A stretch of DNA of 64,000 nt from Beijerinckiaceae bacterium (GTDB lineage Bacteria > Pseudomonadota > Alphaproteobacteria > Rhizobiales > Beijerinckiaceae): NCBI GenBank assembly GCA_027533425.1, contig JAPZUD010000001.1, positions 124,001-188,000 on the forward strand, given 5' to 3'. The notes under the pieces were generated by a model that was not told where the DNA came from, did not search any database, and saw nothing but the letters and a program-made list of their open reading frames with translations. The translations under genes were made by a program, and so were the position numbers. Shown here piece by piece: positions 1-8,458 of the stretch. Numbering within the stretch: the stretch's first letter is position 1; the number at the start of each line of letters is the position of its first letter.

Positions 1-272
1 AGCAGCGCCATACCGATAGACAGGGCCGTCGAAAGGATCGCGAAGATGATCGAAACCCGGACGGAGTTCCAGTAGACGGCATCGGCGAAGATCTGCTGGA
101 AATTCTGCCAGCCCACCCATTGATTGGTTCCGCCGAAGGGCGGCTGTGTCGAGAACGCCCAGTACAGCGCCTGCAGCGTCGGCCAGTAGAAGAACACGAC
201 AACCAGCAGGATCTGCGGCGCCACGAGCGCGCCGGCGAGCCAGAGATTGCTGAAGGTGGCGCGCCTGTCCAT
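1..272 (-). CDS. ugpA: sn-glycerol-3-phosphate ABC transporter permease UgpA (partial)
   Basis: The 90 visible codons start at the ATG complementary to 270-272 and run off the left edge of the window. The translation opens MDRRATFSNLWLAGALVAPQ and continues with a strongly hydrophobic first membrane segment, then a periplasmic stretch with QPPFGGTNQWVGWQNF, which is typical of the UgpA/MalF-type permease of the glycerol-3-phosphate importer. In this family UgpA pairs with UgpE in the inner membrane and is driven by UgpC. It lies 66 bp downstream of ugpB on the same strand, the usual ugpBA order, so co-transcription is likely. The EAA loop and most of the protein are outside the window; ugpE and ugpC are presumably further left. 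Confidence 0.85.
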   Translation of the reverse strand, partial: MDRRATFSNLWLAGALVAPQILLVVVFFYWPTLQALYWAFSTQPPFGGTNQWVGWQNFQQIFADAVYWNSVRVSIIFAILSTALSIGMAL

Positions 273-338
273 GTGGCTTCCCCGAAACGAGATGTCCCGG
301 GCCGGCCGGCCCGGGACGATGATGGATGTGTATGGCGA

Positions 339-1679
339 TCAGGGCAGCTGCTTGCCCTTGAAGGTCTGCTCGAACCGGCGGAGGATCTGGTTCGACCGCT
401 GGGCGGCATCATCCAGCGCGGTCTGCACATCCTTCTTGCCGGTAAAGGCAGCTTCGAGCTCCGAGCGGATCTCGGCGCGGATCTGGGTGAAGTTGCCCAG
501 GCGGATGCCTCGCGAGACGGCGGTCGGCGGCGTGAAGGTCAGGGATTCAATGGCGATCTCGCGGCCCTGGCGCTTCGGATCGGCATAGAAGCCAGCATCC
601 ACCATCGCCTTGTAGCCCGCCTGCGTGACCGGGATATAGCCGGTCACATCGGCAAACCACTGCTCTTCCTTCGGCTGGAGCAGGAACTGGATATAGGCGG
701 CCGCGGCTTCGTATTCCGGCTTCGACTTGCCCTGGAGCACCCAGAGCGAGGCCCCGCCGACAAGGCTGTTATGACGCTTGAAATCCTTGTAGACCGGCAG
801 CTTGGCAACGCCCCAGTTAAGGCCTGGCTTGGCGGTCGAACCAACGACGCCATGGTTGGCGACAGAGCTCAGCATCGAAGCGCACGAGCCGTCGGTGAAG
901 GCCTGGAGGATGGTCTTGCCGGTCTGCGCGGTCTGGATCCGCGCGACACCTTCGTCGAGCAGCTTCTTCCAGTCCTTCATGTAATCGGCGAACTTGGTCT
1001 TGTTGAACATGACTTCGGCGTCGAGGCCGTCATAGCCGTTGTTCTTGGTCGCGATCGGAAGGTTGTGGATCGCCGAGAACTGTTCCAGCGGCATCCAGGT
1101 GTCATAGTCGAAGGCGAAGCCGCACTCGATGCCGGCCTTCTTCATGGCGCGGATATCGTCCCACCATTCCTCGATCGTCTCCGGCGCCTTCGTCTTGCCG
1201 ATTTTCGCCCAGGCATCCTTGTTCCAGTAGAGCAGGGCGGTCGAGGAGTTGTACGGGAAGGACCACATCTGGCCCTTCGATGTGGCGTAATAGTTCGAGA
1301 TACCGGGAAAATAGCCCGACCAGTCGATCTTCATGTTGAAGTCGCGGGCAAGATCCGGCGCATTGTAGGTCGCGCCGGAGAGCATGAAATTCACGGTGCC
1401 GGCATCATAGATCTGGACGAGCGTCGGGTGCTGCTTCGAGCGGAAGGCGGCGATCGTGTTCTGCTCGGCCTTGTCATAGCCACCCTGGCCAACGCACTTG
1501 GCTTCGTACTTGGTCTGGCTGTCATTGAAGCGCTTGCAGTGCTCTTCCATGATTTCGCCGAGGCGACCGGTCAGACCATACCAGAACTCGAACTGGATGC
1601 GCTGCTGGGCCTGGGCCGGACCGGCGAGGCCTAGGGAGGTGACCGCAAGCGCTGCGGCGGCAAGAATGCGTCTGGACAT
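339..1679 (-). CDS. ugpB: sn-glycerol-3-phosphate-binding periplasmic protein UgpB
   Basis: A 446-residue solute-binding protein (family 1). The ATG at 1679 is preferred over an upstream in-frame start at 1727 because it opens directly into a Sec signal peptide (MSRRILAAAALAVTSLGLAG, cleavage after AQA). The mature N-terminus has IQFEFWYGLTGRLGEIME, followed by the family-typical FNDSQTKYE and the FPYNSSTALLYWNKDAW segment, as in UgpB. The family binds glycerol-3-phosphate and glycerophosphodiesters in the periplasm and delivers them to UgpAE. It lies between the phn genes and ugpA on one strand. A 150-bp gap separates it from phnE, so it could have its own promoter, but no clear PhoB box was found in that gap. 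Confidence 0.9.
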   Translation of the reverse strand: MSRRILAAAALAVTSLGLAGPAQAQQRIQFEFWYGLTGRLGEIMEEHCKRFNDSQTKYEAKCVGQGGYDKAEQNTIAAFRSKQHPTLVQIYDAGTVNFMLSGATYNAPDLARDFNMKIDWSGYFPGISNYYATSKGQMWSFPYNSSTALLYWNKDAWAKIGKTKAPETIEEWWDDIRAMKKAGIECGFAFDYDTWMPLEQFSAIHNLPIATKNNGYDGLDAEVMFNKTKFADYMKDWKKLLDEGVARIQTAQTGKTILQAFTDGSCASMLSSVANHGVVGSTAKPGLNWGVAKLPVYKDFKRHNSLVGGASLWVLQGKSKPEYEAAAAYIQFLLQPKEEQWFADVTGYIPVTQAGYKAMVDAGFYADPKRQGREIAIESLTFTPPTAVSRGIRLGNFTQIRAEIRSELEAAFTGKKDVQTALDDAAQRSNQILRRFEQTFKGKQLP

Positions 1680-1829
1680 CGGCTTCCCCGTGATGTGACC
1701 GCGTCGGGCGCGGCTGCTGCCGGTCATCGCCTTGATGCCGGCTCGGGAACCCCCTATCGGGTTGCGATGACATGCCGGTGATGGCCTGATGTCACTTTGT
1801 CGTCGTGCCGGCTAAGGCCCGATGCGCGG

Positions 1830-2627
1830 TCAGAGCAGTCGCTTGCGGATGCGGTTCGAGACCTGCTCGACCAGTACGACCAGCAGGAACACCGCGATGA
1901 TGATCGTTGCAGCGGTGTCATAGTCGAAGAGGTCGAACGCCACCTTCAGCTCGACGCCGATGCCGCCGGCCCCGACGAGCCCGAGGATCACCGAGCCTCG
2001 GACCGCCTTTTAGAGGCTGAACAGCGACGTGGCGATGAAGGAAGGCAGCGCCTGCGGCACAACAGCGGAGAAGATCAGCCCGGAGCGGGTGGCACCGATC
2101 GCCGCAAGAGCCTCCTGCGGTCCCTTGTCGACCTCCTCCATTGCCTCGGCGAAGAATCGCCCGGCAAAGCCGATCTTGTCGACCATGATCGCCATGACTC
2201 CGGCTGCCGGCCCGAGCCCGACCGCGATCACGAAAAGCAACGCCCAGACGAGGTCCGGGACGGTGCGGAAAAAGGCGATCAGCCCGCGCGCCATTTGCTT
2301 GATGACGGGATGGGGCGAAAGCCCGTCCGCAGCAAGGATGGCCAGCGGGAAGGCGAGGATCAGGCCGAGGACGCAGCCGACAAGTGCCATCTGGAAGGTC
2401 ACGAGCAGGGAACGCAAAATCTGCGGCAGCCGTTCGAGATCGGGCGGGAACATCCGGTCGAGGATCGAACCCAGCGCCGGAAATCCGCGCTGCATCCGCT
2501 CCCAGGAAAGGCCGACATTCGAGAAGGACCAGACAAGGAAGGCCAGGGCAACGACAGTGAGAATGAAGGTGAGGGCATTGGGCCGGTCCCAGCGGGGCAC
2601 GGCGACAGCCGGAGCATGCAGGCTCAT
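1830..2627 (-). pseudogene. phnE: phosphonate ABC transporter permease PhnE, interrupted by an in-frame TAA
   Basis: The frame opens at ATG 2627 and reads as a PhnE permease with several membrane segments and the EAA-loop sequence QEALAAIGATRSGLIFSAVV, but a TAA at 2010-2012 stops it after 205 residues. The same frame continues without shift for 59 more codons to a TGA at 1830-1832. That tail (KAVRGSVILGLVGAGGIG then a hydrophobic end ...VSNRIRKRLL) is the conserved C-terminus of PhnE, so the lesion is one nonsense codon, not a frameshift. From alignment to the family motif, the expected codon is GAA (glutamate). The ATGA overlap with phnC is intact. Without the tail the permease loses its last membrane segment(s). 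The lesion could be a true loss of phosphonate uptake, a recent mutation or a sequencing error. Confidence 0.85.
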
Positions 2628-3427
2628 CCCTCGTGGTCCCTTCCGGTGAAGAATTGCCGGAGATGGCGCGGATCGGCCTGTCGCGAGGGGCGGTCCAGCG
2701 TGATGCGCCCGTCTGCAAGCCCGACGATCCGGTCCGAGTAGCGCAGGGTATGTTCGAGACGATGCGAAATGACGATCAGGGTCAGGCCTTTGTCTTTGGC
2801 CAGCCGGTAGAGCAGATCCATGATCTCCTCGCCGGAGCGCGGGTCGAGGCTGGCATCCGGTTCGTCAGCGAGGATGAATTCAGGTCGCTGCATCAGCATG
2901 CGGGCGATGGCTACGCGTTGGGATTGGCCACCCGAGAGCGAGTCTGCCCGCTGGAGCGCCCGGTCGGCCAGTCCAACCTCGGCCAGGCAGGCGAGGGCCT
3001 CGGCCCTGTCCGCCGCCGGGGCGAGCGCATGTAGCCATGTCCGCGGACCGCTTTTCCGCGCCTGCACGCCGTGGAGCACGTTGCTCAACGCCGAAAGCCG
3101 CCCGACAAGGTTGTGGCGCTGGAAAACGATGCCGACCCGACGCCGGAACGCGCGGAGCGGGCCGGGAGCCAGATCCGTCACGGCCTCGCCGAGCAACGTC
3201 ATGTGCCCGCCATCCGGCTCGATCAGCCGGACCAGCATCCGCAACAAGGTGGATTTGCCCGCTCCGTTGGCCCCGATCAGGGCCACAGCTGTGCCCGGCT
3301 CGACCTGGAGATCAAGCCCGTCCAGAATGGTCCGGACACCGAATGCCTTGCGGAGCCCCTGGATCCGGAGCGCCGGAGCAGGCGCTTCGATCAGGGACTC
3401 GTCCGGCAAGGCAAGAGCGAGCGCCAT
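2624..3427 (-). CDS. phnC: phosphonate ABC transporter ATP-binding protein PhnC
   Basis: A 267-residue ABC ATPase with Walker A GANGAGKST, Q-loop FQRHNL, signature LSGGQSQRVAIARML and Walker B ILADEPDASLD, then the switch histidine in VISHRLEH. The ADEPDASLDP wording and the order with phnD and phnE identify it as the PhnC component, which powers import of phosphonates or phosphate esters. It starts 3 bp after the end of phnD and overlaps phnE by ATGA, so phnDCE is one operon. The long N-terminal extension before the first beta strand (about 20 residues) is mildly unusual. The ATPase itself appears intact even though its permease partner carries a stop codon. Confidence 0.9.
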   Translation of the reverse strand: MALALALPDESLIEAPAPALRIQGLRKAFGVRTILDGLDLQVEPGTAVALIGANGAGKSTLLRMLVRLIEPDGGHMTLLGEAVTDLAPGPLRAFRRRVGIVFQRHNLVGRLSALSNVLHGVQARKSGPRTWLHALAPAADRAEALACLAEVGLADRALQRADSLSGGQSQRVAIARMLMQRPEFILADEPDASLDPRSGEEIMDLLYRLAKDKGLTLIVISHRLEHTLRYSDRIVGLADGRITLDRPSRQADPRHLRQFFTGRDHEG

Positions 3428-3430
3428 GGT

Positions 3431-4297
3431 TCAGCCGCCGATGAACTTGGTGAATTCGCGCACGCCGACATTCACGAACATCTTGCGAACCGGGTCATAG
3501 TCCTTGTCCTGCACGTCCCAGAGGAACTTGCCGCCGACAAACTTGGCATTCTCCTTCGTTGTCGTGATTGCGCCGAGCAGCATCGGGCCATGATCACGGA
3601 AGGCGGCGCGGAACTTCGCGACGGTTTCCGGCTTCACCTTCGACGAGACGACGATCAAGTCGTTCGGCAGGTTCGCGCCATCCCCGAGGGTACGAAACTT
3701 CTGGTTGGGGAAAGCCTTGGTGATGCGCTCAAGATGCGTCTGGTTCATCCCGATCGCCGCAACGTCATTCCGCAGCATCGCTTCCGCTGCGACATTGAGC
3801 TTCAGGAAAACAGGCTCGTAGTCCTTGCCATAGGCAAGGCCGCCATCGGCGAGGATGGTCGCCGGCGCCAGATGCTGTGAGGTCGAGCCGATCTCGCCGA
3901 ACGAAACTTTCTTGCCTTTGAGGTCAGCGAGCGTCTTGATCGGGCTGTTGTCAGGAACGACGATCGACGAGCGATAGTTCGGCCGTTCCCAGACAACAAC
4001 CGGCTGCGCCTTCATGCGGGCATTGAACACGACATATTCCGCCGGGCCAGTCAGCACGAAATCGACCTGATCGGCCGCCATGGCTTCAACGGCGGCGGTC
4101 CGGCCCGAGACGGCGAAAAAATCGACCTTGAGGCCCGAAACCTTCTCGAACGCCTCCTTGAAAGGCCCGAATTCGCGCTGGAGGCTTTCAAGGCCATCGA
4201 CATCGGTCACCGCGAAGCGGATCTTCTCCTGAGCGAGGGCAGGAAGGCCAGCGGTCAGGGCAATGGCGGTGGCAAGGAAAAGGCGGCGCGGGATCAT
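3431..4297 (-). CDS. phnD: phosphonate ABC transporter substrate-binding protein PhnD
   Basis: The 288-residue protein starts at ATG 4297. This start is chosen because an AGAGGG ribosome site precedes it and because it begins the signal peptide MIPRRLFLATAIALTAGLPA (cleavage after LAQ). The body is a PhnD/SsuA-like periplasmic binding protein: TGPAEYVVFNAR, the GSTSQHLAPATIL ligand-pocket region and GMNQTHLERI are typical of PhnD. It captures phosphonates or related phosphorus compounds for PhnCE. It is the first gene of the minus-strand phn operon and has a good PhoB box 54 bp upstream of its start. Confidence 0.9.
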   Translation of the reverse strand: MIPRRLFLATAIALTAGLPALAQEKIRFAVTDVDGLESLQREFGPFKEAFEKVSGLKVDFFAVSGRTAAVEAMAADQVDFVLTGPAEYVVFNARMKAQPVVVWERPNYRSSIVVPDNSPIKTLADLKGKKVSFGEIGSTSQHLAPATILADGGLAYGKDYEPVFLKLNVAAEAMLRNDVAAIGMNQTHLERITKAFPNQKFRTLGDGANLPNDLIVVSSKVKPETVAKFRAAFRDHGPMLLGAITTTKENAKFVGGKFLWDVQDKDYDPVRKMFVNVGVREFTKFIGG

Positions 4298-4350
4298 GGA
4301 AGCCCTCTTGGCGGGTTGGAAAGCACTTCCGCGACCGCTAGCGCAGCGCC

Positions 4351-4368
4351 ACGACAGTCTTATGACAC
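4351..4368 (-). promoter_or_regulatory. PhoB box upstream of phnD
   Basis: Read on the minus strand, these 18 bases are GTGTCATAAGACTGTCGT. They match 15 of 18 positions of the classical Pho box (two CTGTCAY heptamers with an 11-bp period). The site lies 54 bp upstream of the phnD start on the correct strand. PhoB control of phosphonate transport is established in proteobacteria; control here is inferred from the match. The remaining intergenic sequence (4298-4501) between the divergent phnD and isomerase genes holds no other feature that could be defended. Confidence 0.65.
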
Positions 4369-4501
4369 GCGTACACAAGGCCCCTGGATGTCCGCTTCTC
4401 CTTGTCCGGAACGGAAAGCGGCCAATGTCAGTCTGTCGCCATCATCAGCCTGTCATGGAGAGGAGTCACCGAGGCGGCGGAAACCTGACCGGAGAATCAC
4501 A

Positions 4502-5338
4502 ATGACCATTCCTGTTCCGTCCTCGTCGGACCTGCCGCTCCTCGGGGCAGCCCTCAACCGACGCACGCTGCCGCTTCACCGGCAATGGCTGCTTGATCAT
4601 CAGCGCGATCTCGAGATTCAGGATTTCATCGAGCACACCCTTCTCGATGGCGATGCCGAGGCAGTTGCAGATGAGATCGCCGGTCTGCTGGACGGGTATC
4701 GCGGCCGCCTTGGGCTGCATGGTCCGTTCTGGGGGTTCCGGATCTCGACCGAGGATCCGCTGGTCCGGGCAGTCGTCCAGAAGCGCTTCCTGCAGGCGCT
4801 GGGCGTTGCGGAGCGGCTGGGTGCCACGCAGATGGTAATCCATTCGCCGTTCACGACATGGGATTACAACAATCTCGATGCCTTTCCGGGGTCCGAAGAG
4901 AAACTGGTCGAGCGGGTTGCGGATTGCCTCGCTCCCGTGATTGTCCGGGCGCGGGAGATCGGCTGCGAACTGGTGATCGAGAACATCGAGGACAAGGATC
5001 CTTCGGCGCGCGTGCGCCTGGCGGAGGCCCTTGGTGATCCGGTCCGTGTGTCCATCGATACCGGCCATGCCCATTACGCCCATGTCTCGACAGGCGCACC
5101 GCCGGTCGATGTCTATGTCCACAAGGCCGGGCCGGCGCTGGCCCATGTCCACCTCCAGGACATGGATGGCTATGCCGACCGGCACTGGCATCCGGGGGAG
5201 GGCAGCGTGAACTGGCCAGCCGTGTTTCGGGCCTTGAATTCCTTGACCCAGTCCCCCCGCCTCATTCTCGAGGTCAAAGACCAGCCCAACCTGCGCCGGG
5301 GCGCCGACCATCTCATTGGCCTGGGACTGGCCCGCTAG
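4502..5338 (+). CDS. sugar phosphate isomerase/epimerase-like TIM-barrel protein
   Basis: A 278-residue protein of the AP-endonuclease-2/xylose-isomerase-like TIM-barrel family. ATG 4502 is chosen because GGAGA precedes it; the open frame extends further upstream without a family match. Metal-binding positions typical of the fold can be seen: GLHGPFWG early, VIHSPFTTW mid-protein, the glutamate in LVIENIEDKD, SIDTGHAHYA, then HVHLQDMDG with RHWHPGEG and a terminal LILEVKD. This pattern fits a divalent-metal sugar isomerase or epimerase. It is divergent from phnD and 103 bp before the second Ugp-like ABC operon, so it probably processes a polyol or sugar (phosphate) taken up by that transporter. 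Substrate unknown. Confidence 0.75.
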   Translation: MTIPVPSSSDLPLLGAALNRRTLPLHRQWLLDHQRDLEIQDFIEHTLLDGDAEAVADEIAGLLDGYRGRLGLHGPFWGFRISTEDPLVRAVVQKRFLQALGVAERLGATQMVIHSPFTTWDYNNLDAFPGSEEKLVERVADCLAPVIVRAREIGCELVIENIEDKDPSARVRLAEALGDPVRVSIDTGHAHYAHVSTGAPPVDVYVHKAGPALAHVHLQDMDGYADRHWHPGEGSVNWPAVFRALNSLTQSPRLILEVKDQPNLRRGADHLIGLGLAR

Positions 5339-5358
5339 CCGGGCTCCCTGACGGATGA

Positions 5359-5384
5359 CCGGCTCCGCTGAAAAACCGAGCCGG
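5359..5384 (+). terminator. short hairpin after the isomerase gene
   Basis: CCGGCTC (5359-5365) and GAGCCGG (5378-5384) form a perfect 7-bp stem around a 12-base loop, 20 bp after the isomerase stop. There is no T-run, so it could be an RNA-stabilising or attenuating hairpin and not a terminator. It lies just before the candidate Pho box and the next operon. Confidence 0.3.
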
Positions 5385-5386
5385 CT

Positions 5387-5404
5387 ACGTCATATCAGCG
5401 TCAA
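5387..5404 (+). promoter_or_regulatory. weak PhoB-box-like site before the second Ugp-type transporter
   Basis: Two GTCA cores at 5389-5392 and 5400-5403 are exactly 11 bp apart, the period of a Pho box, with CATAT between them; about 12 of 18 positions fit the consensus. It lies 37 bp upstream of the GTG start of the ATPase gene. The match alone is weak. It is reported because of the phosphate theme of the flanking genes and the strong box upstream of phnD. Confidence 0.35.
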
Positions 5405-5440
5405 GTCTGGACCCTAAGCCGCCGCTGCGGAGGGCGCGGC

Positions 5441-6607
5441 GTGGAACATAGTCTGGAACTGACAAGGATTTCGAAGGCATTCGGGAAGGCCGGCGTGCTC
5501 TCCGAGATCGATCTGACGGTCGAGCCGGGCGAATTCCTTTCGCTGGTTGGCCCTTCAGGCTGTGGAAAGTCGACCCTGCTCCGCATCATAGCAGGGCTGG
5601 AACGGCAGGATGCCGGGCAGGTCCGCATCGGTGGCCGCCCTGTCGACGACCTGTCACCGCGGGCGCGCAACATCGCCATGGTTTTCCAGAATTATGCGCT
5701 GTATCCCCATATGAGCGCAGCGGAAAACATCGCTCTTCCGCTGATGGTGGACCGGCTCTCGCTGCCTGAAAGGCTGCCGCTGATCCGGCATCTCTCCCTG
5801 CGGCGAAAGCGGATCGAGGCCGCCATCTCCAGCGAGATCGGCAAGGTGGCCGAGGCGTTGCAGATCGAACCCCTGCTGGCCCGAAAGCCCGGTCAGCTTT
5901 CAGGCGGCCAGCGCCAGCGTGTGGCTCTGGCGCGCGCGATGGTCCGTCAGCCGAGCCTGTTCCTGATGGACGAACCGCTTTCCAATCTCGACGCCCAGTT
6001 GCGCGTCCATATGCGCGACGAGTTGACCGAACTGCACCGTCGCCTCGGCGCAACCTTCATTTATGTCACGCATGACCAGATCGAAGCGATGACGATGTCC
6101 ACCCGCATCGCCATGCTCGATGGTGGCCGGCTCGCGCAGATCGGCAGCCCGGCCGATCTCTACGAGCGTCCGGCCTCGTTGACGGTGGCTCGGTTCATCG
6201 GGTCGCCCGCCATCAACATCCTGCCCGCACGCGTTGATCCGCAGGGCCATGTCATTCTCGGCACCCTGCCGACAGGGCTTGCAGCGCCCGAGGGCATGGC
6301 AGGGCCGGTCTCGCTCGGCTTGCGGCCGGAGCATATCCGGCTCCATTCGTCCTGTGACCGTGCCATGCCCATGGCGACGCTTCGTCGTAGCGAACATCAC
6401 GGCGCGGATCGCCTTCTGCATCTCGACCTTGCGGAGGACCGGCAGACCGGACTGATCGTGCGGATCCCGCAGGACGAGACGGGCCATTTCCAGCCTGGCG
6501 AGACGTATGGCATCGGCTTTGCGCCCGAAAAGGCGCATCTCTTCAACTCGTCCGGCCAACGTCTGGGCACCCGGCCCCTTCCGGCCCGGATCGGTGCTGC
6601 GGCATGA
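5441..6607 (+). CDS. UgpC/MalK-type ABC transporter ATP-binding protein
   Basis: A 388-residue sugar-importer ATPase starting with GTG behind GGAGGGCGCGGC. Walker A is GPSGCGKST, the signature LSGGQRQRVALARAMV, Walker B LFLMDEPLSNLDA, and the H-loop YVTHDQIEAMTM. The C-terminal third (from about residue 240) is the OB-fold regulatory domain of the MalK/UgpC group, with LGLRPEHIRL. Between LPLMVDRL and the signature there is an insertion rich in Leu/Arg (about residues 107-125) relative to MalK. It is first in a tight operon with two permeases and a binding protein. With the GpdQ-like esterase downstream, glycerol-3-phosphate or a glycerophosphodiester is the likely cargo, but the exact substrate is inferred. 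Confidence 0.85.
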   Translation: MEHSLELTRISKAFGKAGVLSEIDLTVEPGEFLSLVGPSGCGKSTLLRIIAGLERQDAGQVRIGGRPVDDLSPRARNIAMVFQNYALYPHMSAAENIALPLMVDRLSLPERLPLIRHLSLRRKRIEAAISSEIGKVAEALQIEPLLARKPGQLSGGQRQRVALARAMVRQPSLFLMDEPLSNLDAQLRVHMRDELTELHRRLGATFIYVTHDQIEAMTMSTRIAMLDGGRLAQIGSPADLYERPASLTVARFIGSPAINILPARVDPQGHVILGTLPTGLAAPEGMAGPVSLGLRPEHIRLHSSCDRAMPMATLRRSEHHGADRLLHLDLAEDRQTGLIVRIPQDETGHFQPGETYGIGFAPEKAHLFNSSGQRLGTRPLPARIGAAA

Positions 6608-7521
6608 CGACCCTTGCCCTTGCACCGGCCATCGACCGCGTGCCGCAGCGTTCCCGCCCGGTCCGGGAGTGGCTGGCCGGAACACTTTTCGTTGTGCCCG
6701 CCACAATGCTGCTTCTGGCGATCATTATCGCGCCGCTGCTTTGCCTCCTGATCCTCAGCATGACCGATTACGAAATCGGCGCGATGCAGATCCGCTGGCT
6801 CGGGCTGGGGAATTTCGAGAAGGCGCTGTCTGACCCGGTCTTCCGCAGGGCCATGGGCAATACCCTGCTCTATGTGGCGCTCGTCCTGCCCGGCGGCGTC
6901 ATCCTCGGCCTGCTGGTGGCTCTGCTTGTTCACGGGCGGACGCGTTCCCGGGCCTTCTACGAAGTGGCCTATTTCCTCCCCGTGACGGCCACATTGATCG
7001 CGATGGCGGCTGTCTGGCAATTCCTGCTCCATCCGAAACTCGGGCCGGTCAATGGCCTGCTCAAGGCCGCTGGCTTCCCTGAAATGGGCTTCATTTCGGA
7101 GCCATCGCTGCTGATCCCGACCCTTGCTGTGATCGGGCTCTGGAACCTGATCGGGTTCAACATGATCCTGTTTCTGGCCGGGCTGACGGCGATCCCGCGC
7201 GATCTCTACGATGCCGCCGAGATCGACGGCGCCGGTGGGCCGATCGACCGCTTCCTGACGGTGACCTGGCCCCAGCTGGCGCCCACGACGATGTTCGTTG
7301 CCGTAACCACCTCGATCACCGCGTTCAAGGTGTTCGACACCGTTGCCGTGCTGACCCGCGGCCGCGACGGCTCGGAGGTGCTGCTCTACGCGATCTATCT
7401 GGAAGGGTTCCAGTATTTCAAGATCGGCTATTCCGCTGCCCTCACGGTCATTTTCCTCGCCTTCATGCTGGCCTTCTCGGTTTTCCAGGCCTTCCAGCTC
7501 GACCGCAGGGTGCATTACTGA
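6604..7521 (+). CDS. sugar/glycerol-3-phosphate ABC transporter permease (MalF/UgpA type)
   Basis: A 305-residue inner-membrane permease with six predicted membrane segments. The first follows a short cytoplasmic arm (VREWLAGTLFVVPATM). The EAA loop is visible as IPRDLYDAAEIDGAGGPIDR, where family-1 sugar permeases have EAAxxDGA. The start overlaps the ATPase stop by ATGA, indicating translational coupling. It pairs with the next gene to form the transmembrane pore. It is distinct from the partial UgpA at the left edge, so the window carries two permease systems of this class. Confidence 0.88.
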   Translation: MTTLALAPAIDRVPQRSRPVREWLAGTLFVVPATMLLLAIIIAPLLCLLILSMTDYEIGAMQIRWLGLGNFEKALSDPVFRRAMGNTLLYVALVLPGGVILGLLVALLVHGRTRSRAFYEVAYFLPVTATLIAMAAVWQFLLHPKLGPVNGLLKAAGFPEMGFISEPSLLIPTLAVIGLWNLIGFNMILFLAGLTAIPRDLYDAAEIDGAGGPIDRFLTVTWPQLAPTTMFVAVTTSITAFKVFDTVAVLTRGRDGSEVLLYAIYLEGFQYFKIGYSAALTVIFLAFMLAFSVFQAFQLDRRVHY

Positions 7522-8372
7522 TGAAGCCCGCCCATTTCCCGATGCCGGCCGGGCGTTTGCTGCGCTTTGCGGGTGCCCATGCCGTCCTGCTCCTCGGCGC
7601 GGCCTTCATGCTGCTGCCCTTCCTGTGGATGCTGCTCACGGCGGTCCGTGCCCCGGACGAAATTCTCCTCGGCGGGCTGAACCCGATCCCGCGCAGCTTC
7701 CATGCCGTCGAGAATTTCAGCGCAGCCCTGCAACAGGCGCCCCTTCTTCGCTTCATGGTCAACGGCGTGATCATCTGCGGCGGGATCCTGATCATCCAGC
7801 TTATCGTTGCCATCCCTGCGGCCTATGCCCTTGCGAAGCTCCGGTTTCCCGGCCGGGGACTCCTGTTCGCGGCAGTAATCGGCGGGCTCTGTATCCCGAT
7901 CCAGGTGCCGGCTTTGCCGATCTACCTCGCATTGGCCGAGTTCGGGCTGCTCGACAGCTACTTCGCGATGATGGTGCCGTTTTTCCTCTCGGTTTTCGCT
8001 ATTTTCCTGTTCCGCCAGACTTTCCGCGGCTTTCCGGACGAGATCCTTCAGGCTGCGCGTGTCGATGGTCTCGGCGAGTTCGAGATCCTCTGGCGCATTG
8101 TTGTGCCGAGCGCGCTTCCGGCCATCGCCGCCTTCTCGATCTTCTCGATCGTTGCCCACTGGAACGATCTCTACTGGCCCATGATCGTGATCCAGCGGAT
8201 GGATTATGCCCCGCCGCCGCTCGGCATGCTGTTCTTTGCCAATTCCGAGACCGGCGCCTCGTATGGCGTGCTGATGGCGGGCGCCACGATCATCACTGCC
8301 CCGCTCGTCCTCGTGTTCCTGCTCGCACGCCGCCGTTTCGTGCAGGGCATCACCATGACCGGCATCAAGTAG
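7521..8372 (+). CDS. sugar/glycerol-3-phosphate ABC transporter permease (MalG/UgpE type)
   Basis: A 283-residue permease of the MalG/UgpE family. Its ATG shares one base with the preceding TGA (TGATG), so the two permeases are coupled. The N-terminus has a membrane segment ending PFLWMLLTAVRAPDEI, as in MalG. The EAA loop reads FPDEILQAARVDGLGEFEIL, and the C-terminus ends with the typical FVQGITMTGIK. It should heterodimerise with the preceding permease. An 86-bp spacer separates it from the binding-protein gene. Confidence 0.88.
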   Translation: MKPAHFPMPAGRLLRFAGAHAVLLLGAAFMLLPFLWMLLTAVRAPDEILLGGLNPIPRSFHAVENFSAALQQAPLLRFMVNGVIICGGILIIQLIVAIPAAYALAKLRFPGRGLLFAAVIGGLCIPIQVPALPIYLALAEFGLLDSYFAMMVPFFLSVFAIFLFRQTFRGFPDEILQAARVDGLGEFEILWRIVVPSALPAIAAFSIFSIVAHWNDLYWPMIVIQRMDYAPPPLGMLFFANSETGASYGVLMAGATIITAPLVLVFLLARRRFVQGITMTGIK

Positions 8373-8458
8373 CCCTTCCGGCGCCGGCCGGCAGGGTGCG
8401 CCGGACGGAGCCGTCTCCCCGAATGCACCCGAAGCCGACACCAACAGGAGGCGTCTCC

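Noticed and set aside
120-1634. 504-codon open frame on the plus strand opposite ugpB
   Set aside because: It has no start signal and an Arg/Gly/Leu-rich low-information translation, and it lies exactly opposite a clear ugpB; a GC-rich antisense shadow.
4424-4465. Second Pho box in front of the isomerase gene (several GTC/CTGTC words)
   Set aside because: The repeats are 7 or 17 bp apart, not 11, so they do not form a PhoB box.
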